Positions 47,855-58,199 of a stretch of DNA of 64,000 nt are shown one piece after another; positions within the stretch are counted from its first letter, which is position 1, and every line of letters starts with the position of its first letter. The stretch comes from Prorocentrum cordatum (lineage: Eukaryota; Sar; Dinophyceae; Prorocentrales; Prorocentraceae), in assembly GCA_963575745.1 (NCBI GenBank), contig CAUYUJ010014321.1, positions 188,012 to 252,011 of the forward strand, given 5' to 3'. The notes under the pieces were generated by a model. The model did no database searches. It saw only the letters and a program-made list of their open reading frames with translations, and was not told where the DNA came from. The position numbers and the translations under genes are program-made.

Positions 47855-49227
47855 ACAATGCAAAGTTTTTCCCCACGGTAGACAAGCGGGGGAGAAAGAG
47901 GAATCCGCTGCCCCTCAAGGGGGCTATCCGAACGAAGACGACCGCAGGGCCGTGAGGCCGTGAGAGCAAAAACCTGCAATGGCCCCGGAATCGGGCGACG
48001 CGGATCGCGAAGGTCATTCCCTGCTCTTGGAGCCCTACTCCAAGCGAGCAAATGTCGACACAGCGGGAGGATGATCATCAATCGCACCGTTCCTGAATGC
48101 AAACGCCAACGGCTCCCGATAAATGGCAAAACCTGCACTCATTGCCGAGCTGCGCGTGAAAAGGAAAAGGACCCTGGTTGCTACCAAGCCAGAAACCAGA
48201 AAGGGGGAAAAGAAGGGGAGGAGGCGACAGGAGGAGGAAGGACAAGGAGGGGGAGGGGGGAACAAGCCAAATCCGCCAGGGCGCAGCACTGCGAGATATA
48301 CGGATAAAAACCGCCCTCGGTTTTTATCGAGTCGAAGGCGCACTGAGAGCGCTAAGTTGTACATATCGTGAAACAGGAGCGGGAGGAGAAAGAGGAGGAG
48401 GAGGGGGGGAAGGCACACCGCTGCGCGCGAACTCGGGGCGGCTCCTCTGAGAGAGGGCGGCCAGCGATTCCAGGCGGCCCTGCTGTGGCCTCCCTTCCTA
48501 TGCATTCGGTGCGAACGCCAACTGAAAGCACGGCGCGCAAACCCTTAGAGGGCGCGCACCGCGACTCGCACAAAAAGGGGGAAAGGCGGACAGAAAAAGC
48601 AGAGCCAGGACACGGTAGGAAAATGAACTTTGGAAGCAACCCTTCTGGTTGCCCTGGGGGCGTGAAGGACCATGAATGACCACACGCCCTCCCCGCCTCA
48701 GGGGCGTGCAAATTCACGTTCACGCGGCTGACATGAAACTGGGAATACACAGAAGAGGGAAAAGGAAGAGGCGGAGAAACAGAATCAGCTACGGAAAACA
48801 ACTGGCAGCATTTAAACCGACAAACTGCCCCGCGTGGGTTCGGAGGCCTCTGCCTCGACTGCCAGGACGAGGAGGAGGCGGAGGAGGAGGAGAAGGAGGA
48901 GGAGGAGGAGGACGACGAGGACGAGGAACGAGGGGCGAGGACAAGAGCACCGCCCTCCACGAGCGCATCGGCTGCATCACGGGCCTTCCGGCCGGCCCGA
49001 AAAAACCTGCATCACTGGTGAAACAGAGAGGAGGGAAGGAGGAGCAGGGAGGAAACGAGCACCGCCCACTACGAGCGTCACGGCTGCCTTTCGGGCCCTT
49101 CTGCCGGCCCGAATGAATTGCACCACGATTGAAACAGGGAGGAGGGGAAAAGGGGAGGCGGAGGACGGAGGCGGAGGACCGAAGAGGGAGAGGAGGGGCA
49201 TCGCTCTCGACGAACGTGACGGCTGCA
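47855..49227. other. Spacer with GGA-rich patches, no confident gene
   Basis: Purine-rich stretches near 48190-48260, 48370-48410 and 48870-48935. A plus frame near 48095-48190 has four Cys (CKRQRLPINGKTCTHCRAAR) but nothing else to support it. Confidence 0.4.
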
Positions 49228-50850
49228 TCACGTGTCACGGCTCTTTGTTGCCGCGATTGTCCACGTCGGCGCCCGGCAGGTCCTGCAACGACAAGCGGCC
49301 CGTCCTCGCGCCATTGTAGCAACGATACAGGCATCGGTTGCCACTGCGCGTCGGCGGGTGGCTTCCTCGTCCGCTATCGTCTCGGCGCCCCCATCCATGA
49401 ACAAGAACGCATCCAGCGCTGCGTCAGCTGACGCGGACAGAATCTGAGATCTCCTCAGAAATAGCTGCCGAGCTGAGGGGCAACGGGCCAGGTGCTCGAT
49501 GCTGTCCACCTGAGCACCGCAGCCCAATCTGCAAGCCCCGCGCCCCTGGAAGCGGGCCCTCGTGCACCAACCGTTGCACAGCAACCGCAGACAAGCCGAA
49601 ACGACTCGTGGCTGGCACGCCGCTGAAATCACTGAGAGGGCACGCATCGCCCTTCCTACTCGCTGGCCCACAAAGACGCCGATCTCCCAACCCATGATCA
49701 CCGCGTACCAGGTCAGTTGCTCGCCTCTGCCAGCCGGCTCTGTCTTCCCATTTTGTGTCCGGGGGGCGCTACCTCCGCAGAGTTTGCATCTTGTCGTCGG
49801 CCTGAGACAGCTGCAACAAGAGACACCTTTCGCGCCAGGAGCGGAACCACCCCAGCAGTGCCAGAGACGCTTCGGCCGAGGCACATGACAGCTCCCGCAT
49901 TGCCCTCGCTCGGGCGTGGACGCGAAGCTCGCCTTGCGACTCCCACTTAGCAACTTGTCGGGGAAATGCAAAGCTCGCAGCTCTTTCAGGCAAGCCGGCG
50001 AAATCCAACACCAAGGGCCAGGGAAGAGCGCCTGGCAAGCCCTCGCCTCCGTCACGTGGAAATCCAAGGGGGGATCCTCGAGTTGTCCAACAAACAGCAG
50101 CGTGGATGCAATATAGACTCTGTAAGCCTGCAACGTCGAAAGAGCCCCGACTCCCATTCGGCCCCAGAGTCTGGACCTTTTCCAAAAACTTCTTGAGCGG
50201 GGACTGCCAGGAAAGGTGTCCACGCCCAGGTCCAACATAAACGCCCAAATACTTGGCGTGGTCAGCTATCAGCACACCACCCCACCCTGGCGCCGCAGCG
50301 GCGACCTCTGCGCGAGTGGCGGCTTCGTCGTAGGGATCCAAGAGCACGACGACGGTCTTTGGCAAGCTCAGCTCGAGCCTGGAAACCTGGGCGAAGTCGT
50401 CGAAAAACGCTTGCACGCGCGCGAGGTTCGTTGCCCCGCGCGGGAGGATCATGGCCAGGTCGCCCGCCCAGGCCCGAAGCAACGCCGACGGGAAGGCTTT
50501 GGCGAGTCGGCGCAAAAAGAAGTCTGAAACAGCCGCGAACAGAAGAGGTGACAAAGGGCACCCCTGTCGGAAGCCCCTCGAAATGTCGAAGCCCACGTGC
50601 CTGGCGCCGCCGAAGTTGATGAGGCAACGGTTGCTTCGGTAGAAGCTCATGATGAAGTTCTGCAACCAGCGAAGCCAACCGAGGCCATTGAAGAATTCTC
50701 GGGAAAAGTCGCGCTGTACAGAAGGGAGCGCAGCTGCGAAGTCGAAGAAGATGGCATATGCACCATCATCTTCGGCCGCTCTCTGCAGCACTGCACTTCG
50801 GGGCAAAGTCTTGAGTCATGTTCGTGAGGCCCGCGAGCATTTTGTATTGT
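49228..50850 (-). pseudogene. 5'-truncated non-LTR (LINE) reverse transcriptase
   Basis: Minus-strand RT motifs: GAYAIFFDFAAALPSVQ (motif A, ~50755), ISRGFRQGCPLSPLLF (motif B, ~50585-50540), RAWAGDLAMIL (motif C, ~50475), LELSLPKTVVVLL and AKYLGVYVGPG. Motif C should read ADD; here Gly replaces the first Asp, which would abolish catalysis. The reading frame then switches near 50150 (VGALSTLQAYRVYIASTLLF), back near 49970 (ERAASFAFPRQVAKWESQG) and again near 49780, leading to the C-terminal zinc motif CRLGCGAQVDSIEHLARCPS (~49530-49470), typical of LINE ORF2. Sequence upstream of motif A is missing: satellite boundary module 3 begins at 50935. A dead copy that transposed into, or was overrun by, the satellite region. 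Confidence 0.75.
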
Positions 50851-50934
50851 TTTTGACAGGGACGGCCGGGGGTGTCAGCATATTCACTGCTGCGTGCAGG
50901 GCTACCGCCCCTGACCAAAAAGAACTATCTATCG

Positions 50935-50970
50935 TGGCGAAGGACCCAACCATATGCAGTTGTGGGCACC
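50935..50970 (+). repeat. Left-boundary module, copy 3
   Basis: TGGCGAAGGACCCAACCATA, then TGCAGTTGTGGGCACC, in front of satellite array 4. Confidence 0.85.
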
Positions 50971-50984
50971 GCAATTGTTGATAT

Positions 50985-52240
50985 CTTCTTCGGTGAAGCT
51001 CCCTGTGGGGCCACGAAACGCTGCACTGAGTGGACGGGGACGCATGCGGGCGGTAGCACTGGGGCCGTCGGTGGAGCTGCCTATGGGGCCACGAGACGCT
51101 GCATTGGGTGGGTGAAACTGCCAAATTAGGCGTGTGGGAAACACGCGGCCGGTCCCACTGGGGGCTTCGGTGGAGCTCCCTATGGGGCCACGAGACGCTG
51201 TACTGGGCATGCGAAAATGCCAAAATGGGTTACTGGGACGCATGCGGACAGTCCCACTGGGGGCTTCGGTGGAGCTGCTTATGGGGCCACGAAACGCTGT
51301 ACTGGGTGAGTGAAAATGCCAAATTAGGTTTCAGGGACACCCAGACGGTCCCACTGGGGGTTTCAGTGGAGCTCCCAATGGGGCCACGAAACGCTGTACC
51401 GGGTGGGTGACAATGCCAAATTCGCGGGCGGTCCCACTGGAGGGTTCGGTGGAGCTTCCTGTGGGGCCACGAAACGCTGTACTGGGTGGGTGAAACTGCC
51501 AAACTGGGCGTGCGGGACGCATATGGGCAGTCCCACTGGAGGTTTCGGTGGGGCTCCCCGTGGGGCCACGAAACGGTGTACTGGGTGGGTGGGAATGTCA
51601 AATTGCGCGTGCGGGACGCACGCGGGCGGTCCCACTGGGGGCTTTGGTGGGCTCCCAATGGGGCCACGAAACGCTGTAGTGGGTGTGCCGGACGCATGTG
51701 GCCACCCCTACTAGGGCCTCCGATGGAGCTCCCTATGGGGCCACGAAGCGCCGTACTGGGTGTGGCGGACGCATGCGGCCACCCCTACTGGGGCCTCCGG
51801 TGGAGCTCCCTATGCGGCCGCGAAACGCTGCACTGGGTGTGGCGGGCGCATGTGGCCATCCCCACTGATGCTTCACGTGGGGCTCCCTATGGGGCCACGA
51901 AACGCGGAACTGGGCAGCGCGGGCGCATGTGGCACCCCCACTGGGGCCTTACGTGGAGCTCCATATGGGGCCACGATACGCTGTACTGGGTGTGGCGGGC
52001 GCATGTGGCACCCCCACTGGGGCCTTACGTGGAACTTTTTTTATGGGGCCACGATACGCTGTACTGGGTGGAGCGGGCGCATGTGGTACCCCCATTGGGC
52101 CTTACGTGGAGTTCCCTATGGGGCCACGAAACGCCGAACTGGGTGTGGCGGACGCATGTGGTACCCCCACTGGGGCCTCACGTGGAGCTCCATATGAGGC
52201 CACGAAGCGCTGTACTGGGTGTGGCTGACGCATCTGGCAC
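50985..52240 (+). repeat. Satellite array 4, 77-99-bp monomers
   Basis: About 15 monomers. The left half has 83-99-bp units with spacers such as GGGTGAAACTGCCAAATTAG; the right half has ~77-bp units with GGGTGTGGCGGACGCATGTG. Ends in a right-boundary module at 52273-52315 (GGGACCGTTTCTTCAAAACG). Confidence 0.93.
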
Positions 52241-52569
52241 CCCCAATGGGGGGGGCGCGGGAGGAGACGCGGGGACCGTTTCTTCAAAACGAAAACCCAA
52301 TTACTCCGACGGAAGGACCCCACATGAGAATCTCTTTAGCTTGCATGGGGGTATCCTCCTGCCCCTTCCCTTCTCCCATCTACTCTTGCCTCCTCGTTCT
52401 CCTCCTGTCTGCTCCTCCTCCTGCCTCAACCCCTGCCTCTTCCTCATCTGCTTGCCTCCTCCACCTCCTCCCCCTCCCCCTCGTTATGCTTTCTCCCCCC
52501 CATTCCCCCTGCCCCTCCTGCCTCCTGCCTCCTCCTCCTGCTTTCCCTCTCCCTTCTCCTCCTCCTCCT

Positions 52570-52935
52570 CCTCCTCCTCATCCCCTGTCCTCCTCCTCTC
52601 CCTCTCCCTCATCCGCTTCCTCCTCCTCCTCCTCCTCCTCCTCCTCCTCCTCCTCCTCCTCCTCCTCCTCCTCCCTCCTCCTCCTCCTCCTCCTCCTCCT
52701 CCTCCTCCTCGTTTCCATATTCCTCCCCCCCCCTCCCCCCCCTCCTCCTCCTCCTCCTCCTCCTCCTCCTCCTCCTCCTCCTCCTCCTCCTCCTCCTCCT
52801 CCTCCTCCTCCTCCTCCTCCTCCTCCTCCTCCTCCTCCTCCTCTCCTCCTCCTCCTCCTCCTCCTCCTCCTCCTCCTCCTCCTCCTCCTCCTCCTCCTCC
52901 TCCTCCTCCTCCTCCTCCTCCTCCTCCTCCTGCCT
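52570..52935 (+). repeat. (TCC)n microsatellite
   Basis: Mostly pure CCT/TCC with one break near 52712-52740 (TTTCCATATT and C-runs). Preceded by diverged pyrimidine-rich sequence from 52350. Confidence 0.97.
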
Positions 52936-52939
52936 CCTC

Positions 52940-53265
52940 CTTACGCCTCCTGCCCCCTCCTGGGGCCTCCTGGGGCCTCTTGGGGCCTCCTGGAACCTTC
53001 TGGGCCTTCCGGGACCTACTGGGGCCTCCTCGGGCATTCCTCCTCCTCCTTTTCCTCCTCGTCCTTCCTCCCCTCAGCCTCTTCCTTTTCCTGCTTTCCT
53101 GTCTCGTCCTGCATCATCCCTCCTCCTTTTCCTGGCAATCCTGCTCCTCCTCGTCCTCGTGCGGAACACGACCCAGAGGAAGCGCACGACGTGCGTCCCA
53201 GCCGATACGCGCCGGAGGACGACCCAGAGGAAGCTCGCGCCGGAGGATGACCCAGAGGAACCACG
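52940..53265. other. Transition sequence with GACCCAGAGGAAG repeats
   Basis: TCCTGGGGCC words (52960-53030), more TCC, then three copies of ACGACCCAGAGGAAG-like text (53172-53260). No gene. Confidence 0.5.
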
Positions 53266-53269
53266 TGAG

Positions 53270-54770
53270 CTGCGGGACCCACAGGGAGGTTCCCGCCTGA
53301 CGCGTCCTCACAATTCACTCACAGACGAGGGTCCCACTTGATACTTCCTCCAAATTCAGACCTGAGGAGCCCAAAAGTGACGACTGTTACAGGAATCCGA
53401 TGACCCGCTCGGATTAATAACATGATCTACGGGCCCCATAGGGAAGGGGCTCCCGCCTGAGACGTGCTCGCAATTCACTGACAAACGAGGCTCCCGCCTG
53501 ATACTTCCTCCAAATTCAAACCTGAGGAGCCCAAAAGTGACGACAGTTACAAGAATCCGATGACCCGCTCGGATTAGTAACATGATCTGCGGGCCCCATA
53601 GGGAGGGGGCTCCCGCCTGAGACGTGCTCGCAATTCACTGACAAACGAGGCTCCCGCCTGATACTTCCTCCAAATTCAGACCTGAGGAGCCCAAAAGTGA
53701 CGACAGTTACAGGAATCCGATGACCCGCTCGGATCAATAACATGATCTGCCGGCCCCATAAGGAGGGGGCTCCCGCCTGAGACTTCCTCACAATTCACTC
53801 ACAGACGAGGCTCCCGCTTGATACTTCATCCAAACTCAGACCTGAGGAGCCCAAAAGTGACGACTGTTACAGGAATCCGATGACCCGCTCGGATTAGTAA
53901 CATGATCTGCGGGCCCATAGGGAAGGGGGCTCCCGCCTGACGCGTCCTCACAATTCACTCACAGACGAGGGTCCCGCTTGATACTTCTTCCAAATTCAGA
54001 CCTGAGGAGCCCAAAAGTGACGACTGTTACTGGAATCCGATGACCCGCTCGGATCAATAACATGATCTGCGGGCCCCATAGGGAGGGGGCTCCCGCCTGA
54101 GACCTCAAATTCACTCACAGACGAGGCTCCCGCTTGATACTTCCTCCAAATTCAGACCTGAGGAGCCCAAAAGTGACGACAGTTACAGGAATCCGATGAC
54201 CCGCTCGGATTAGTAACATGATCTGCGGGCCCATAGGGAGGGGGTTCCCGCCTGACGCGTCCTCACAATTCACTCACAGACGAGGGTCCCGCTTGATACT
54301 TCTTCCAAATTCAGACCTGAGGAGCCCAAAAGTGACGACATTTACTGGAATGCGATGACCCGCTCGGATCAATAACATGATCTGCGGGCCCCATAGGGAG
54401 GGGGCTCCCGCCTGAGACTTGCTCGCAATTCACTGACAAACGAGGCTCCCGCCTGATACTTCCTCCAAATTCAAACCTGAGGAGCCCAAAAGTGACGACA
54501 GTTACAGGAATCCGATGACCCGCTCGGATTAGTAACATGATCTGCGGGCCCCATAGGGAGGGGGCTCCCGCCTGAGACTTCCTCGCAAGTCACTCACAGA
54601 CGAGGCTCCCGCTTGATACTTCCTCCAAATTCAAACCTGAGGAGCCCAAAAGTGACGACAGTTACAGGAATCCGATGACCCGCTCGGATTAGTAACATGA
54701 TCTGCGGGCCCCATAGGGAGGGGGTTCCCGCCTGAGACTTCCCCACAATTCACTCACAGACGAGGCCCCC
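53270..54770 (+). repeat. 160-bp satellite, 9 copies
   Basis: CCTGAGGAGC recurs at 53361, 53521, 53681, 53841, 54001, 54157, 54316, 54476 and 54636: period 160, two units of 156 and 159. Each unit contains the inverted repeat ATCCG(N9)CGGAT and a GGGCCCCATAGGGAGGGGGC block. Copies are highly alike. Confidence 0.97.
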
Positions 54771-54774
54771 TCTT

Positions 54775-55110
54775 GGTGGATGATGGTGATGGGATGATGA
54801 CGACGGTGTTTGATGATGATATACGATTGATGATGATGATGGTGATGATGGTGGTGGTGATGATGACGACGTGAAGATGATGACGGTGGTGATGATGAGT
54901 GCTGATGGTGAGTGATCGCGCGATTCTGATGGTAAATGGTGGTGATGATGATGGGGACGAAGTGGTGAGTCAGCGGGTGGTGATGATGATGATGATGATG
55001 ATCGTTCGATGCCGATGATGGTGAGTGATCGTGCGATGGCGATGGTGATGCTGATGGTGATGATGATGATGAGTGGGGAGTGATGGTGATGGTGATGATG
55101 ATGCGGAGGA
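54775..55110 (+). repeat. Degenerate (GAT)n microsatellite
   Basis: GATGATG with many substitutions. His/Ser-rich minus-strand frames are artefacts. Confidence 0.9.
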
Positions 55111-55770
55111 GGAAGCAAAGAGGCGCAGAGGAGAGGGAGGAGGACGAGAGATCCTGCGCGGAGGGTGTGCAGAGAAAACAAGAACCCCACTTAGGATGTG
55201 GGGAAAAACACAGGATGGTTCCCTTACAAAAACAATGCATCATGCACCTCGCGGCTAAGCCTGGATCATGCGCGGCCATCCCGGCGATCACTGCCAAATT
55301 GCTTTTGACAGAGACCGCGGGGGCGATGGCGCGTGACCTGTTGCGCGCAGGCCCACCAGACACAATGACGGGCATTTGTTTTCGACAACGATGGTGGGGG
55401 CCGACATGCTTCCCGATGTGTGCTGCCACGTGCGCAAGCGCACCTGACGCACTCTGCACGTGGCCCGAACGTGGCGCACCTGGCGCGGCTGGGGCGTGCG
55501 GCACATCTGGCGCACTCGGAGCACGTGGAGCATCTGGCGCAGCAGGCGTGCCTGGCACGCTCGTGCCCGAGGGGTGCCTGGCGCGCGCGGCGCCCCTGGC
55601 ACGCGTGGCGCACCTCGCCCAAGAGTCGCGCACATGGGGTCGGCTCTGGCTCCCAATAGCTGTCCATCCAAGGACGATTGCTGAACATGTTCAGGCCCGG
55701 GTGTTATGCATGTGCTGGGAGGGCGGGTGGGAGTGAGCTACTAAACGGTTTGCGGGCGGGTGGGTAGTTT
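55111..55770. other. Spacer with (GGCGCACCT)n-like minisatellite
   Basis: 55430-55640 holds 9-18-bp units such as GTGGCGCACCTGGCGC; in one plus frame they read AHLA repeats, which is compositional. No gene supported. Confidence 0.55.
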
Positions 55771-55774
55771 GATC

Positions 55775-55960
55775 ACTGTTCCCTATTAGTATACACCCCC
55801 TCCCCCAAGCAACTGGGAGCAAACCAGGGACAATGGGGGCACCCCCCCTCCCCACCATCCCTTCCAAAAACAAAACAAAACACACTTGGCCTCCAAATTC
55901 GGGACATGCGCAGCGAACCCGACGCGGCCCCCCCCCATCATCCCGACCAAAAAATAACAA
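55775..55960 (+). repeat. Dispersed segment shared with 46395-46590
   Basis: TATACACCCCCTCCCCCAAG, CAACTGGGAGC, then two CCCCACCATCCC/CCCCATCATCCC words before A-rich runs. No satellite follows this copy. Confidence 0.75.
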
Positions 55961-56164
55961 GTGGCACGTGTGCCACGGCTCTTGCACAAAAAGGAAGGGG
56001 GAGGAGGAGGATGTGGAGGAGGAGGGGGGGGAGAGGATGCCAGACATCGCAGAAGGAGTGAACAAAACAGGGCCGCAAGAGGGGCTCCAGAGGGCGAGCG
56101 CGAGGAGACTCCAAGGGCCGTCCCCCGCAAGATGGCTTCAAAGACCTTTGACGGGTTCCCAGGA

Positions 56165-57478
56165 AGCCGCGGAAGGGGGCACTGGGCGGGCGCTGGAGCC
56201 GCGGGGGGGGCGCTGAGACGGCGCGGGGGAGGGGGCGGAGCGGGGGAGGGGGTGCGGTGCCGAAATAAAGTGGTCGGGGCGGAGGGGGCGCTGGGCGGGC
56301 GCTGGAGCCGCGGGGGGGCGATGAGACGGCGCGGGGGAGGGGGCGGAGCGGGGGGGGGGTGCGGTGCCGAAATAAAGTGGTCGGGGCGGAGGGGGCACTG
56401 GGCGGGCGCACTGGAACGCGGGGTGGGCGCTGTACGGCGCGGGGGAGACGCCGGAGCGGGGAAAGGGGGGGCGCTGGTGCCGGAAATAAAGTGGTCGGGG
56501 CGGAGGGGGCACCGGGCGGGCGCTGGAGCCGCGGTGGGTGCGCTGAGACGGGCTGCGGGGGAGGGTGGCGGCGGGGGGACGGGGGGCGCGGTGGCCGATA
56601 AAGTGGTCGGGCGGAGGGGGCGCTGGGCGGTGCGCTGGAAGCCAGCGGCCACGGGCGATGAGACGGCGCGGGGAGGGCGGAGGCGGGGGGGGGGGGGGCT
56701 TTGCGAAATAAATGTGGTCGGTGCGGAGGGGCACTGGGGCGGGCGCTGGAGCCGCGCGGGGGCGCTGAGACGGCGCGGGGGAGGGGGCGGGGCGGGGAGG
56801 GGGGGTGCGGTGCCGAAACAAAGTGGTCGTGGCGGAGGGGGCACTGGGCGGGCGCTGGAGCCGCGCGCGGGCGCTGAGACGGCGCGGGGGAGGGGGCGGA
56901 GCGGGGAGGGGGGGTGCGGTGCCGAAATAAAGTGGTCGTGGCGGAGGGGGCACTGGGCGGGCGCTGGAGCCGCGCGGGGGCGCTGAGACGGCGCGGGGGA
57001 GGGGGCGGAGCGGGGAGGGGGGGTGCGGTGCCGAAATAAAGTGGTCGTGGCGGAGGGGGCACTGGGCGGGCGCTGGAGCCGCGCGGGGGCGCTGAGACGG
57101 CGCGGGGGAGGGGGCGGAGCGGGGAGGGGGGGTGCGGTGCCGAAATAAAGTGGCCGGGGCGGAGGAGGCACTGGGCGGGCGCTGGAGCCGCGGGGGGGCG
57201 CTGAGACGGCGCGGGGGAGGGGGCGGAGCGGGGGGGGGGTGCGGTGCCGAAATAAAGTGGTCGAGGCGGAGGGGGCGCTGGGCGGGCGCTGGAGCCGCGG
57301 GGGGGCGCTGAGACGGCGCGGGGGAGGGGGCAGAGCGGGGGAGGGGGTGCGGTGCCGAAATAAAATGGTCGGGGCGGAGGGGGCGCTGGGCGGGCGCTGG
57401 AGCCGCGGGGGGGCGCGGAGACGGCGCGGGGGAGGGGGCGGAGCGGGGGGGGGTGCGGTGCCGAAATAAAGTGGTCGG
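56165..57478 (+). repeat. 109-bp G-rich satellite, ~12 copies, cut by the assembly gap
   Basis: CCGAAATAAA recurs at 56922, 57031 and 57140 (109-bp spacing), with more irregular copies to the left. Each unit carries GTGCGGTGCCGAAATAAAGT, then GGAGGGGGCACTGGGCGGGC and several G4-G7 runs. The long Pro/Arg-rich minus-strand frames are artefacts. Confidence 0.95.
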
Positions 57479-57578
57479 NNNNNNNNNNNNNNNNNNNNNN
57501 NNNNNNNNNNNNNNNNNNNNNNNNNNNNNNNNNNNNNNNNNNNNNNNNNNNNNNNNNNNNNNNNNNNNNNNNNNNNNN
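57479..57578. other. Assembly gap, 100 N
   Basis: Exactly 100 N at the end of the G-rich satellite, a likely sequencing or assembly failure point. Confidence 0.99.
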
Positions 57579-57584
57579 CCCCCC

Positions 57585-57897
57585 CCTCATCCGACAGATA
57601 ACAGCTGCCCCCTATCTTGCTTCTACACTTTCCTGGTCACCCCAACCGCCGCGGGCATCTTTTCTGGATGATGGGTTGGCGCGGGTACTTTTGGCTCGCG
57701 AGCGACACAGAGCAACTGCGCGCCGCCAGGAAACGAAGCAACAACGCAACGATCTAAATTACGGCCAAAGAAATAGCCACAGCGGCAGGGGCGCGCTACG
57801 CGGGGTTCAGGCGGCGGAGCCGGCGAAGCCCAGGAAGTCCGCCAAGCCGAGAAGAACCAAGAAGTCCACGACGCACACCAAGATGGTGGGTGAATAG
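57585..57897 (+). other. Dispersed segment (second copy of 14885 family) with short basic ORF
   Basis: Shares text with 14915-15060. The plus frame 57676-57897 encodes 73 residues, basic at the end (KPRKSAKPRRTKKSTTHTKM), GC3-biased. Could be an exon remnant; unsupported otherwise. Confidence 0.3.
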
Positions 57898-58082
57898 AGC
57901 GTCAGACCCAGGATGAAGAGTCAGACAGCCGCGGTGCACAGGCTCGCCACGCGCCTAGCGAAGAAGCGAGCGAACGACAAGGCAAGAATGCTGCCCGCTG
58001 TCACCCGCAGGTTGGGCGGAAGCCAGACACCGATAGGGCGGGGCCCGTGCCGGGGGAGCACCCGCACGGCTGGCGGGGACAT

Positions 58083-58125
58083 ATCTATATACGTGTGTGT
58101 ATGCACATGTGTATATATATGTGCA
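58083..58125 (+). repeat. Short TA/TG microsatellite
   Basis: Alternating purine-pyrimidine sequence ATATCTATATACGTGTGTGT and onward. Confidence 0.85.
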
Positions 58126-58199
58126 TAGGCCTCCGCACCCCTCATGACCCCCCTTCTCTTGGAAGATGCCCAAAGAAATGGGGGCGGAAGCGCGCTGAG

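Noticed and set aside
48095-48190. Four-Cys plus-strand peptide (CKRQRLPINGKTCTHCRAAR)
   Set aside because: A single short stretch in a frame that otherwise becomes purine-repeat noise.
55938-57590. 550-codon Pro/Arg/Ala-rich minus-strand frame
   Set aside because: Translation of the 109-bp G-rich satellite; it even runs across the N gap.
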